Source: a virus. From it: a stretch of DNA of 23,363 nucleotides. The stretch is from the IMG/VR virus record IMGVR_UViG_3300028388_002907, positions 59,381 through 82,743 of that record; one strand, given 5' to 3'. Shown in pieces: positions 14,285 to 21,657 of the stretch; position 1 is the first letter of the stretch, and each line of letters begins with the position of its first letter. The position numbers were made by a program, and so were the translations under genes. The notes below the pieces were generated by a model that did not search any database, was not told where the DNA came from, and worked only from the letters and a program-made list of their open reading frames with translations.

Positions 14285-15506
14285 GTTTCAGCACTCTGTT
14301 CTTCACGATATTGATATTGTGTGATTCGATTTCGCCACAGTCTTTGTGGTAGACATGAGACACCATCGACCGTTTCGAAACATACGCGGACGATACTGCA
14401 TAGTCATCTTTGGCGGCAGGCGATCTGTATGATCTACATAAAATGCCCCCGATTTCTTTGGCTTGCTCGTGATGAACGTGGCCCGAATCAAGAAAACACC
14501 ATGTCGTTTTTCCCCATTCATCTCGGAACATTTCGGGAATTGCAAGAGCCATTCGGTTGAAATTTGCGGTATCGCCATGATGGGCAACGAACATATTCTG
14601 TCCGTGAACGTGTTTGAACCATCGGCCCGGTGTCATATGTACCTTAATCCGATCACTCTCGGAAAAACGCTCACCCATTGCGATAGACAGCCAATGAGCC
14701 TGATCTTTGTCGTGATTACCCGGAATAGATACCACCCGCACAACGTCATGTTTTTGGGCAGCATATTCAACCATCATCCGAAACAGGCGCACTCCTGCGA
14801 CCGCAATTTCATGAAACCGACCTGCCATGTCAAGAATGTGGCCGCTGCCCGGTGTCATATTTTTCGAATCGTTGGCGTGGAAATAGTCACCGATGCTCAG
14901 AACAATACATTCCTTAGACATTGGAGAAGAATCCACCAGTGCCTTCATACCATCAAAGACAACCTTTTCAGCGACTTCTAGGTTGTATTCTTCGCCACAC
15001 TCAAGGGCGTTGACATACAGGCCCAAATGCACGTCTGCAATGACGTACTTGGTTAACAATTCATCATCCATCAATGTATAGTTGTTAAAGGGTATGATTG
15101 GGGCCGCGCGGCTTATCGTACCGTCCGCAAATGCTTCCGAGATTTTTTCAAGAAAGTTGTTCTCCGCTTCCTCATCATCTTGATTTTTCATGTTGACTCG
15201 AAAGCTGCCCTCTTTGGATTTGATCCATGCCATATCCACATTTCCGGTATTGAGACCCATTTCATCTGCGACCCGGAAAAGGCCGTCATTACTGTCTCCC
15301 ATGGAGACTTTCTTTCGAATACGCGCTGCCGCATCCTTCACAGTTTTTTTGCTCACTCTCCCTTTGAAATTGACGTTAGTCGTCATTTCCATCAATTCAT
15401 CACCATGATTTTCTGTTATAGCCGTGGCGGCTTCTCGGTGAGTCATGCACTCGCCGTTCACATAATGGTTAACAAGTTGCTCTAATGGTGTTAAGTTTAT
15501 GCTCAT
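14280..15506 (-). CDS. Calcineurin-like metallophosphoesterase with N-terminal DNA-binding-like region
   Basis: The protein has 408 residues from the ATG at 15506, chosen because AAAAGGAAT precedes it. The binuclear metal motifs are complete: ADVHLG (about 157), GDYFHAND (206-213), GNHD (263-266), HHGDT (309-313) and GHVHH (342-346). The first 70 residues (LEQLVNHYVNGECMTHREAATAIT, then VSKKTVKDAAARIRKK) look like a helix-turn-helix. The target could be nucleic acid or a nucleotide. It is not the T4 gp47 (Mre11-like) recombination nuclease, which has a different layout and a gp46 partner. Similar single-domain phosphoesterases occur in other T4-like phages. It lies between a terminator and the late promoter of alt. 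Confidence 0.85.
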   Translation of the reverse strand: MSINLTPLEQLVNHYVNGECMTHREAATAITENHGDELMEMTTNVNFKGRVSKKTVKDAAARIRKKVSMGDSNDGLFRVADEMGLNTGNVDMAWIKSKEGSFRVNMKNQDDEEAENNFLEKISEAFADGTISRAAPIIPFNNYTLMDDELLTKYVIADVHLGLYVNALECGEEYNLEVAEKVVFDGMKALVDSSPMSKECIVLSIGDYFHANDSKNMTPGSGHILDMAGRFHEIAVAGVRLFRMMVEYAAQKHDVVRVVSIPGNHDKDQAHWLSIAMGERFSESDRIKVHMTPGRWFKHVHGQNMFVAHHGDTANFNRMALAIPEMFRDEWGKTTWCFLDSGHVHHEQAKEIGGILCRSYRSPAAKDDYAVSSAYVSKRSMVSHVYHKDCGEIESHNINIVKNRVLKP

Positions 15507-15524
15507 AAGTATTCCTTTTCTGGT

Positions 15525-15549
15525 AAAAAAGGGACGCATAATGCGCCCC
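15525..15549 (-). terminator. Rho-independent terminator after the CobS-like gene
   Basis: GGGGCGCA (15549-15542), loop TTA, TGCGTCCC (15538-15531) form an 8-bp stem with one G-U pair, followed by six T. It separates the CobS-like gene from the phosphoesterase. Confidence 0.85.
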
Positions 15550-15573
15550 CTTAAATTTGGCGGAAATATTATA

Positions 15574-16716
15574 TCAGGCGGTAAAATCCACATACCGAGA
15601 GTCTTTCACTGTCTCGGATTTTGTGTCTTCTGACATGCTATTCCAAAGGTCGATAAATGCTCCCTTGGTTTCATCATCGTATCGGGAGATGCCCAACTCG
15701 ACGGATTTCTCTACATTGTCAAAAATTTCAATCGCGTTTGCGATATGTACCAGACGGCGCGTTGACATAGTATCGTCAATGGACCCGTTATCGAAGGACT
15801 TTCGGATCAGGTTGGCCCACTTGACCATTTTTTGAGCAATTTCCTTATGGCCTTCGGGAAGGTTTGCCTTAACGATTTTCAATTCCATCGCCTCGGAGGG
15901 GAAACCTTGGGGCAGAGTGATAATGAACCGCTCAAGGAAGGCATCATCAATAACGACCGCCGAAACGTAGTGGCCGGTCTCGGAACCCCGTCCAAGGGTA
16001 TTCGCCGTGGCAAAAACATTGAACCCTTTTTTCGGATGGATCACTTCGCCGGTCTTTTTAATCATCACCGGCTTACCCTCAAGCACCCCTTGAAGTGCCA
16101 TCAGTTTGTTGCTCCCCCGATCAATTTCATCAATCAGGAGGATAGCGCCCGCTTCCATTGCCCGGATAACCGGCCCTTTATCAAATACGGTCTGGCCGTC
16201 CAAAAGACGGAACCCGCCGAGAAGATCGTCTTCGTCCGTTTCGGGGTTGATCTGGACCCGCACATATTCTCGACCGAGGTTTGCACAAGCCTGCTCGACC
16301 GACATGGTTTTCCCGTTGCCCGAGGGGCCGCTGATGAACACCGGGAAAAATTTCTTAGAGCGAATAACCTTCTCGATGCTGTGGTAATTGCCCCACTTTT
16401 GGAATTTTGGGTCGGTGGCCGGGACATAGACGTTATCCGAGGATACAACCTTGGGTTGCATTTCCACAACATTTTCAACCTGATTTTCAGGAGAAGCGGG
16501 CTGCTTCACAGGGTCAATGTCGGAAATGAGATTGGTAAGGTCGTACACCCCCCGGCTGACTTTTCTGGCATTTTTCAACGTGGTCTGGACGACGCCTTTT
16601 GGCACACCGGCCCGCTGCGCGAATTGCAGAAGATTGGCGCGTGTCATGGCATTGTACTGACTTGCGTTGTTGTAGATTTCGGTCAGCAGCATTTTTTGGT
16701 TTGTGTTCATAGTCAT
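15574..16716 (-). CDS. cobS: AAA+ ATPase of the MoxR/CobS type
   Basis: The 380-residue protein has Walker A GPSGNGKT at 130-137, Walker B ILLIDEID at 192-199, sensor 1 FATAN at 235-239 and an arginine-bearing segment DDAFLERFIITLP at about 257-269. The arrangement DEDDLLGGFRL and QGVLEGKPVMI is that of the CobS/MoxR clade. The first 70 residues look like a winged-helix module (RANLLQFAQRAGVPKGVVQ). CobS normally drives cobalt chelation with CobT and CobN. Here it is followed in the genome by a VWA protein of CobT type, but no CobN is in the window, so a chaperone or remodelling role for the pair is as likely as B12 synthesis. It has its own promoter at 16746-16775. Confidence 0.9.
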   Translation of the reverse strand: MTMNTNQKMLLTEIYNNASQYNAMTRANLLQFAQRAGVPKGVVQTTLKNARKVSRGVYDLTNLISDIDPVKQPASPENQVENVVEMQPKVVSSDNVYVPATDPKFQKWGNYHSIEKVIRSKKFFPVFISGPSGNGKTMSVEQACANLGREYVRVQINPETDEDDLLGGFRLLDGQTVFDKGPVIRAMEAGAILLIDEIDRGSNKLMALQGVLEGKPVMIKKTGEVIHPKKGFNVFATANTLGRGSETGHYVSAVVIDDAFLERFIITLPQGFPSEAMELKIVKANLPEGHKEIAQKMVKWANLIRKSFDNGSIDDTMSTRRLVHIANAIEIFDNVEKSVELGISRYDDETKGAFIDLWNSMSEDTKSETVKDSRYVDFTA

Positions 16717-16745
16717 CTGATTCGTGTTCCTTTCATCATATTCTA

Positions 16746-16775
16746 ATTATGCCACAATATGTGGTATGTTGTCAA
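16746..16775 (-). promoter_or_regulatory. Sigma70-type promoter of the CobS-like gene with palindromic spacer
   Basis: TTGACA (16775-16770), 18 bases, CATAAT (16751-16746). The spacer contains the palindrome CCACA-TAT-TGTGG, nearly symmetric further out (ATACCACA/TGTGGCAT). The -35 box contains the TGA stop of the upstream CobT-like gene. Confidence 0.75.
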
Positions 16776-18799
16776 GTGATAGCTTCGATTAATTCTCTGG
16801 ACATGATCTTGTTGAGATTCCTTTTTTGTAGCACGGCATCGAAGCTGTTCTCGGTGATTTCATCGTCGCCACTAAAATTGAGAATTTCGCTTGAGACCAT
16901 AAAAGATTTGTCAAACCCCATCACGTCCCTTTTGACTTTCAATTCCCCAGTTCTGCCAGTGACATAGAAATGAATCGGCGTTACTCCCCTTTTCTTGAGA
17001 TTTTTCACCATCGCAGATTCAACACTTTTGTTCGGCACGACAGGATTTTCATCTGCATCTACCTCCCTAGAGTCTATCCTGATCTTATCATCATTACCAA
17101 AACTGTATACCGCTCTATCCGCCTTATGTGTATGGGTTACGTTTCCTAGACCATCTGTCAACGAGAGAAACACCATTTTGGCGACCTTGTTATTTTTCTT
17201 GAAACGGTCGATCAGGGCGTTAACCATCATGTAACTGTCAGCAAGAGGCGTCATTCCCAACGTATGAATATCGAAAAATGTACCATAGCTTTTTGGTCTA
17301 TTTGTGGTTCGATAGAACATCACCTTTTTCATTTTAAGGGCGTCCTTCTTTGGCAATTCAGACGATAGAATACTTGTGATTTTAGTTTGGGGATACGACT
17401 TTTCCTCTACATCATCTACGAAATAGTTGTTCTGTGTTAAGGTTGACGTGAAGATCACCACTTCATACGGAACCCTGATCCGTTCACAAAACTCAGCCAT
17501 GATAAGCGATTGCCTCAGAGCAAGAGCAAGTTTGGTATTTCCACCATCACCCACTTCCATACTGGTACTGCCGTCAATCATCATGAGCATACCATAACTG
17601 TCTCCCTCATTCACAATCTGACGACTCAGAAAAATGTCCTCATTATACCTGTAGGAATGAAGCTTGATTGGGTCAAGAATGCCTTTTTTACGGGTAGCGG
17701 TCCTGCGGTTCATTTCCGTGGACTTTCGTTGGTTAAATTCTTTTACCATCAAATTGACCATGGGCTTCATTTCTCGCACAAACCTATGATAAAGGTTGTC
17801 CGTTGCGTAGGAGTCGTACTTATTTTTGGAATAAAGACTGGCAGTTGTCACGGGATCAACATACGATTTTTTCAGAAGGACCTCGAAACTTGGATAAAGA
17901 ATGGTGCTGACACTATCCAAATTGCCCTTGACCTTATTAGCAACGTCAGACAGGGATTCTTCAAAAACCTCTACTGTCTCTAGCGGAGGCGGAATGAAAT
18001 CTTCATCACCCTCGACCGTACCATCGGAATTTTCATCACCCTCGACCGTACCATCGAAATCTTCATTACCCTCGACCATACCATCGGAATTTTCATCACC
18101 CTCGACCGTACTGCTATCGAAATCTTCAAAGGAATCGAGACCATATTTGAAGCTATCGGTTTCTGGCTCGGCAAAGTCCATATCATCCATTTCAAAATCA
18201 TCCGATTCTTGAGAAGGCGTAAACATATTACCGGACACAGTTTTTTTCTTTGTGTCATTAACCAACTCAATCGTGGCAGCGACCACATCATCCCACGTCT
18301 CTACAGCGAAAGCCATGTCAACAAGGTGCTGTTCTTCGCTCGAAAACGGAACATCAATCAGGGAGCGAAGCTTTGCCTTGATGTTGATCCTGTTTGTAAG
18401 AGAAAGTGTAGAAATGTCACAGCCGCTAATCCCAAAAAAGTCGCGGCGCTGCATTTCCCTGTAACCGATAAAAAACGCTCGGCTGAGTCCGGGATATTCT
18501 CGGATAATCAGTTTTTCGATCCGAATGTCTTCGACAACATTCAGGTAATCCTTGAACCTCGGGCCGTGTTCTTCAATAAACTCCGTCCATTTGGCAATGG
18601 GAGTGTTGAGGGCATGGCTGACCTCGTGGCCCACCATCCAGTCAAAAATCTCGGGTTCAACATCCTCCCAATTCGGGATACGAAGGATTCGGGTTGTTAG
18701 ATCAAATGAGCCGGTCGGATAGTTGCCGTAGACAACCCTGATATTTTCCTCGGCCATTAGCTTCGCCAGAATTTTTTTTCTCGTCTTGACGTTCATCAT
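16772..18799 (-). CDS. cobT: CobT-like protein: zincin-like N-terminus and VWA domain
   Basis: The protein has 675 residues. Near the N-terminus, HEVSH (58-62) forms an HExxH site with a downstream VEDIRIE at about 89-95, as in the metallopeptidase-like part of CobT and VWA-peptidase proteins. The middle (about 210-285) is strongly acidic and contains four 10-residue repeats of the form VEGDENSDGT. The C-terminal VWA domain has MIDAS DGSTS at about 406-410 and TPLADSYM and SLTDG further on. MoxR/CobS ATPases act with such VWA partners, and the adjacent AAA+ gene supports a functional pair. GAGG precedes ATGATG at 18799, and a family-type early promoter lies upstream. Confidence 0.87.
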   Translation of the reverse strand: MMNVKTRKKILAKLMAEENIRVVYGNYPTGSFDLTTRILRIPNWEDVEPEIFDWMVGHEVSHALNTPIAKWTEFIEEHGPRFKDYLNVVEDIRIEKLIIREYPGLSRAFFIGYREMQRRDFFGISGCDISTLSLTNRINIKAKLRSLIDVPFSSEEQHLVDMAFAVETWDDVVAATIELVNDTKKKTVSGNMFTPSQESDDFEMDDMDFAEPETDSFKYGLDSFEDFDSSTVEGDENSDGMVEGNEDFDGTVEGDENSDGTVEGDEDFIPPPLETVEVFEESLSDVANKVKGNLDSVSTILYPSFEVLLKKSYVDPVTTASLYSKNKYDSYATDNLYHRFVREMKPMVNLMVKEFNQRKSTEMNRRTATRKKGILDPIKLHSYRYNEDIFLSRQIVNEGDSYGMLMMIDGSTSMEVGDGGNTKLALALRQSLIMAEFCERIRVPYEVVIFTSTLTQNNYFVDDVEEKSYPQTKITSILSSELPKKDALKMKKVMFYRTTNRPKSYGTFFDIHTLGMTPLADSYMMVNALIDRFKKNNKVAKMVFLSLTDGLGNVTHTHKADRAVYSFGNDDKIRIDSREVDADENPVVPNKSVESAMVKNLKKRGVTPIHFYVTGRTGELKVKRDVMGFDKSFMVSSEILNFSGDDEITENSFDAVLQKRNLNKIMSRELIEAIT
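18001..18115 (-). repeat. Four in-frame 30-bp tandem repeats in the CobT-like gene
   Basis: CTCGACCGTA (CTCGACCATA in the third) recurs at 18011, 18041, 18071 and 18101. Each unit encodes VEG(D/N)E(N/D)(S/F)DG(T/M). They lengthen the acidic linker between the zincin-like and VWA parts. Confidence 0.92.
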
Positions 18800-18822
18800 A
18801 TATTCCTCTTTTTCATACCCTT

Positions 18823-18851
18823 ACTTTAGCCGATTCGCGAATCAGAGTCAA
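18823..18851 (-). promoter_or_regulatory. Early-type promoter of the CobT-like gene
   Basis: TTGACT (18851-18846), 17 bases, TAAAGT (18828-18823). The spacer holds a perfect 12-bp palindrome GATTCGCGAATC, which includes the CGAATC box found in three other promoters here. The stop codon of the upstream gene lies inside the -35 box. Confidence 0.72.
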
Positions 18852-19081
18852 TCCACCTTGATAGAAATGTCCTGTACCATCCCACTAACCCATGCCATAT
18901 TGAATCTGTCGTACCATCGACCAAAATAACTTGGGCCGACAGCCTCTACAGTGAAAACACCCTCGCCCGAATCAGCAAGGGTCTTATCAATCGTTTGAAT
19001 TTCCTCATCAACAAGACCGTATGGATTTCCGCGAAGCGCGTACTCTTTCCAATGCACCGGGATTGTGATTACCGGCCTCAT
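18848..19081 (-). CDS. Small protein of unknown function
   Basis: The 77-residue protein starts MRPVITIPVHWKEYALRGNP, then GEGVFTVEAVGPSYFGRWYDRF. It is aromatic-rich and soluble, and I do not recognise it. The frame extends upstream to 19228, but the ATG at 19081 has a good site (AAAGGA, 9 bases) and follows the stop of the preceding small gene by one base. Confidence 0.72.
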   Translation of the reverse strand: MRPVITIPVHWKEYALRGNPYGLVDEEIQTIDKTLADSGEGVFTVEAVGPSYFGRWYDRFNMAWVSGMVQDISIKVD

Positions 19082-19082
19082 A

Positions 19083-19235
19083 TCAGTCGGTCCTTTCAAC
19101 GACACTTTCCTTTCCATTGACCACGATATAGTCGTAGTTTTTCGTGGGCTGTGTAATTCGTTTGCCCATGTAAAACATCGCGTATGCGAACATGAGAAAC
19201 ACGGGGAGGGTGAGTAGTGTGGCTGCAATTGTCAT
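19083..19235 (-). CDS. Small single-pass membrane protein
   Basis: The protein has 50 residues. Residues 2-23 form one hydrophobic segment (TIAATLLTLPVFLMFAYAMFYM), followed by a short basic and polar tail (GKRITQPTKNYDYIVVNG). AAGGAAAAACGAAG precedes the ATG at 19235. The stop is followed after one base by the next start. It is either a membrane anchor or a secreted peptide, and its function is unknown. It is too short for most gene callers. Confidence 0.68.
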   Translation of the reverse strand: MTIAATLLTLPVFLMFAYAMFYMGKRITQPTKNYDYIVVNGKESVVERTD

Positions 19236-19255
19236 CTTCGTTTTTCCTTTTTTTG

Positions 19256-19276
19256 AAAAAGGGGGCTTACGCCCCC
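19256..19276 (-). terminator. Rho-independent terminator
   Basis: GGGGGC, loop GTAA, GCCCCC, then TTTTT, directly after the 19283-19618 gene. Confidence 0.88.
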
Positions 19277-19282
19277 CGATAT

Positions 19283-19618
19283 TTAGTCCAGCCGACAGTC
19301 GGCGTAGAAGGTGGCGCTTCCACGCTCGCCCTCAAGCGCCTTATTCATGTGGGCCACATATGCCCGCGCTCCGGCAAGCTTGGCATTCATCATTTGTGTA
19401 TAGTTTCCGCTGGGGTTCCAGAGCGACAGAGACCCATCGTAGCTTTTTTCGAAGCCGATCTTCTTGAGGGCCTTTCCAAATTTGGTCCGACCATCGACCT
19501 TGATCTTGGCCCACGCGAAACCACACGGCCACCAGTAGTTATTCTCTTTGATGTATTTGTCGGCGGCTTCTGCCGCAAGACGCAGGGCTTCTTGGTGAAG
19601 TGTTTCGATGTTTGTCAT
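19283..19618 (-). CDS. Phage protein of unknown function
   Basis: The 111-residue protein begins with a helical N-terminus (IETLHQEALRLAAEAADKYI), followed by an aromatic-rich centre (NNYWWPCGFAWAKIKVDG) and a helix (MNAKLAGARAYVAHMNKALE). The WPCGFAW pattern looks like a conserved phage protein that I cannot name. It stands alone between its own early-type promoter (19648-19676) and a terminator, so it is a single-gene transcription unit. AGGAAAGGAAA precedes the ATG. Confidence 0.82.
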   Translation of the reverse strand: MTNIETLHQEALRLAAEAADKYIKENNYWWPCGFAWAKIKVDGRTKFGKALKKIGFEKSYDGSLSLWNPSGNYTQMMNAKLAGARAYVAHMNKALEGERGSATFYADCRLD

Positions 19619-19647
19619 GAGATTTCCTTTCCTTTCCTCTCACCTTT

Positions 19648-19676
19648 ACTATAGATGATTCGCTGTCAGTAGTCAA
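19648..19676 (-). promoter_or_regulatory. Early-type promoter
   Basis: TTGACT (19676-19671), 17 bases, TATAGT (19653-19648). The spacer contains TGACAGCGAATCA, nearly identical to the promoter at 19982-20010. It drives the 19283-19618 gene. The end of the upstream repeat protein (LDY, stop) is encoded by the -35 region. Confidence 0.85.
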
Positions 19677-19944
19677 GGACTTTTTTACACCTTTCAAGCC
19701 TTTCGGGTGTGATAAGGTGTTCAGCATATCCCAACGCTACCCAAGGTTCTTGTTCCGCACACCAGTCAAGTGTCTCGGGCGTCAAAAGGTCTGGGGCATA
19801 TACCAAAGCCGCCCAAGGCTCTTTCTCGATACATTCCCGGATTGTCCGTCCGACAAAATCATAGACCCTTTCAGATGCCCCCTGACTTTTGATAAAGTCG
19901 GCATGGGCCTTTGTGAAGGTGTCGTTTTCATACCAAATAAGCAT
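19666..19944 (-). CDS. 24-residue helical-repeat protein, short paralogue
   Basis: The protein has 92 residues. The N-terminal cap WYENDTFTKAHADFI is shared with the paralogues at 20000, 22429 and 22877. VYDFVGRTIRECIEKEPWAAL follows, then about two repeats of the LLTPETLDWCAEQEPWVAL type. The pattern of small and aromatic residues suggests paired alpha-helices, as in SEL1/TPR-like solenoids, but I cannot place it in a named family. GAGAGGAT precedes the ATG, and a promoter at 19982-20010 drives it. Confidence 0.82.
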   Translation of the reverse strand: MLIWYENDTFTKAHADFIKSQGASERVYDFVGRTIRECIEKEPWAALVYAPDLLTPETLDWCAEQEPWVALGYAEHLITPERLERCKKVLDY

Positions 19945-19981
19945 TTTGTATCCTCTCTCTATTTCTATTTCTTACATCTTT

Positions 19982-20010
19982 ACTATAGGTGATTCGCTGT
20001 CAGAAGTCAA
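19982..20010 (-). promoter_or_regulatory. Early-type promoter
   Basis: TTGACT (20010-20005), 17 bases, TATAGT (19987-19982), with the CGAATC box next to the -10. It matches the 19648-19676 promoter at almost every position, including the AAAG after the -10. It lies over the end of the upstream repeat gene, whose last residues LDF and stop come from the -35 region. Confidence 0.85.
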
Positions 20011-20572
20011 GCCTTTTTTCCACGCACCAATACAACCTTTCGAGAGTAAGACGGTCTGCGGCATATGCTAAAGCTTCCACAGGATTCTGTTCCGCACACC
20101 AATCAACTGTCTCGGGCGTCAGATGATCTTTGGCAAATTCTAAAGCTTCCGCAGGATTCTGTTCCGCACACCAGTCAACTGTCTCGCGCGTCAAATGGCC
20201 TTTGGTATATACCAATGCTGCCCAAGGGGCTTGTTTTGCACACCAATCCAGTCTTTCGGGTGTGAGAAGGTTTGGAGCATTTTCCAAAGCTGGCCAAGAC
20301 TCTTTCTCAGCACACCAATCCAATCTTTCAGGTGTGAGAAGATCGGAGGCATATTTCAAAGCTGCCCAAGGGTCTTGTTCCGCACACTTGTCAAGCCTTT
20401 CAGGTGTGAGAAGGTCTTTGGCATATTTCAAAGCTGCCCAAGGGTCTTTCTCGGCACAGTCCCGAATTGTCAACCCCACATACTCATAAACAGCATAACA
20501 TGCTCCCCGATTTCTGATAAAATCGGCATGGGTCTCCGTGAAGATTTCGTTTTCATTCCATGTCAGGTTCAT
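20000..20572 (-). CDS. 24-residue helical-repeat protein, six-repeat paralogue
   Basis: The 190-residue protein has the N-terminal cap WNENEIFTETHADFIRNRGA, then about six tandem units of 24 residues of the form CAEQDPWAALKYASDLL followed by TPERLDW. Each unit has a conserved Trp-Cys-Ala, a PW-AL helix and an LTPER turn. It looks like a right-handed helical solenoid, possibly for protein binding. The role is unknown. The start overlaps the upstream gene as ATGA. Confidence 0.85.
   Translation of the reverse strand: MNLTWNENEIFTETHADFIRNRGACYAVYEYVGLTIRDCAEKDPWAALKYAKDLLTPERLDKCAEQDPWAALKYASDLLTPERLDWCAEKESWPALENAPNLLTPERLDWCAKQAPWAALVYTKGHLTRETVDWCAEQNPAEALEFAKDHLTPETVDWCAEQNPVEALAYAADRLTLERLYWCVEKRLDF
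20036..20460 (-). repeat. 72-bp tandem repeats in the six-repeat gene
   Basis: Units containing GCACACCA(A/G)TC and TTTC(A/G)GG(T/C)GT(G/C)AGA recur every 72 bases (24 codons). Similar arrays are at about 22540-22770 and 22905-23185, and a short one at about 19690-19840. Confidence 0.9.
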
Positions 20573-20799
20573 CGTACTGCCCTTTCAACAGCAGAGTAAA
20601 CTTGCCAGTCCTCCAACCGCTTTTTAACCATACCACCAAAGTCGCCCCTTAGACGGGCTGTCAAAAGAATGATCGCTTCTTCTTTGGTCAAATTTGCATC
20701 AAGAGGGTTTTGTACTCTTTTACAAATTTTTTCTAAGTCATTCTTTCTCGCGCGCAGGTTTACTTTTGTGTTCGTTATGTATTGCTCTAGACCGTGCAT
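20569..20799 (-). CDS. Small basic helical protein, unknown
   Basis: The 76-residue protein is rich in Lys/Arg and helical (NLRARKNDLEKICKRVQNPL, then KEEAIILLTARLRGDFGGMV). It is not recognised. Its ribosome site (AGGAAGG) lies within the last codons of the methyltransferase gene, and its stop is coupled (ATGA) to the repeat protein. Confidence 0.77.
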   Translation of the reverse strand: MHGLEQYITNTKVNLRARKNDLEKICKRVQNPLDANLTKEEAIILLTARLRGDFGGMVKKRLEDWQVYSAVERAVR

Positions 20800-20803
20800 T
20801 TCT

Positions 20804-21340
20804 TTACCTTCCTACAAATTCTGTTTTTTCATCATATCCCGGCTCGAAAAGATACCAAGCACAGTTATCTTTGCCGGTTTGTTTACTGTTTTCGATCCAC
20901 TTGACCCGGCCCACACTGACGATTTTTCGACAGTTTACCATGAACGGTGCTGACTGTTTTGTGTGCATCCAATCCGCATCAAACAAAAGCCATGTGGGCT
21001 TATATGAGGAAAACTTTTCGATCATGGGATGTAAAAGCTGTCTTGTCCAAGGCGGATTTGTGATTATCAGATTTGTGGTGTCGGACGGGATGTAGTCGTC
21101 TGTCAAAGCATCGCCCTTTGTGATACCGTCAAACTGCGGGTCAATATCCAATGTGGCCAAACAAACGCCTTTGCCGTCCGTGAGGTCTGTGATATGAGAC
21201 ACGAGCCTTCCGGCACCTGCGCACGGCTCATCATAGAAAAATGTGCCATGGGGAAGATGTGGAATCAAAGGCTTGACCGCTTCAATTGGGGTGAAATACT
21301 GGTCGTGCTTTCGTTTTTGATAGTCAGATCGTTTCCCCAT
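20804..21340 (-). CDS. DNA adenine-N6-type methyltransferase, compact
   Basis: The protein has 178 residues. QYFTPIEAV (14-22) is the usual start of N6-adenine methyltransferases (motif X). EPCAGAGRL (38-46) is motif I for S-adenosylmethionine binding. LDIDP (64-68) is the acidic loop, and NPPW (95-98) is the catalytic motif IV. No target recognition domain is visible. No restriction endonuclease gene is adjacent, so it is an orphan methyltransferase, plausibly protecting phage DNA or blocking host restriction. The substrate is inferred from NPPW. The start follows the previous stop by one base. Confidence 0.85.
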   Translation of the reverse strand: MGKRSDYQKRKHDQYFTPIEAVKPLIPHLPHGTFFYDEPCAGAGRLVSHITDLTDGKGVCLATLDIDPQFDGITKGDALTDDYIPSDTTNLIITNPPWTRQLLHPMIEKFSSYKPTWLLFDADWMHTKQSAPFMVNCRKIVSVGRVKWIENSKQTGKDNCAWYLFEPGYDEKTEFVGR

Positions 21341-21341
21341 A

Positions 21342-21476
21342 TCAAACCCCGATTATTTTCAGCAAAACAAAAGCAACTGCGGCAACAGCGGCACCGAACG
21401 CCACTCCAACCACCAAACCAGTCACATAAAAGACAATATCTCGGGGCGTGACAAAATCGAAATCTTCATCATTCAT
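21342..21476 (-). CDS. Small membrane protein
   Basis: The 44-residue protein begins MNDEDFDFVTPRD, followed by a long hydrophobic segment (IVFYVTGLVVGVAFGAAVAA and on to LLKIIGV). It could be one long helix or a tight hairpin with small residues. ATG at 21476 overlaps the upstream stop by 8 bases (ATGAATGA). ATG at 21479 is an alternative. Function is unknown. Confidence 0.7.
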   Translation of the reverse strand: MNDEDFDFVTPRDIVFYVTGLVVGVAFGAAVAAVAFVLLKIIGV

Positions 21477-21657
21477 CATCGTCATTTCCATAAATTTCAT
21501 CATATGTATCCGTTTCAATCTTGTTAATTGCAAAAAGGCCCTCGGCTTCGTCCATGCTACAGAAAGCGTCAATCAACAATTCCGAAAACTTTCTAGCTTT
21601 TTCTTCGGTGTCAAATGTGCCAACTTTCATAACACAAACATATACCTTCTCATCCAT
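21469..21657 (-). CDS. Small acidic protein, unknown
   Basis: The 62-residue protein looks like a small alpha-beta fold, with an N-terminal strand (KVYVCVMKVGTFDTEEKARK), a helix (FSELLIDAF) and an acidic end (YDEIYGNDDDE). It is not recognised. It overlaps both neighbours by 8 bases, which supports coupled translation. Confidence 0.74.
   Translation of the reverse strand: MDEKVYVCVMKVGTFDTEEKARKFSELLIDAFCSMDEAEGLFAINKIETDTYDEIYGNDDDE

Noticed and set aside
15832-16746. Long open frame (304 codons) on the plus strand opposite the CobS-like gene.
   Set aside because: The opposite strand encodes a complete AAA+ ATPase with all motifs. The plus frame has no recognisable domain and no ribosome site.
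19278-19286. CTAAATA on the minus strand at the end of the 19283-19618 gene.
   Set aside because: It overlaps a stop codon and is followed at once by a Rho-independent terminator, so a promoter there makes little sense.
19192-20599. Several plus-strand open frames opposite the repeat proteins, with their own apparent repeats.
   Set aside because: They are mirror images of the 72-bp repeats. Starts, ribosome sites, promoters and paralogue alignment all support the minus strand.
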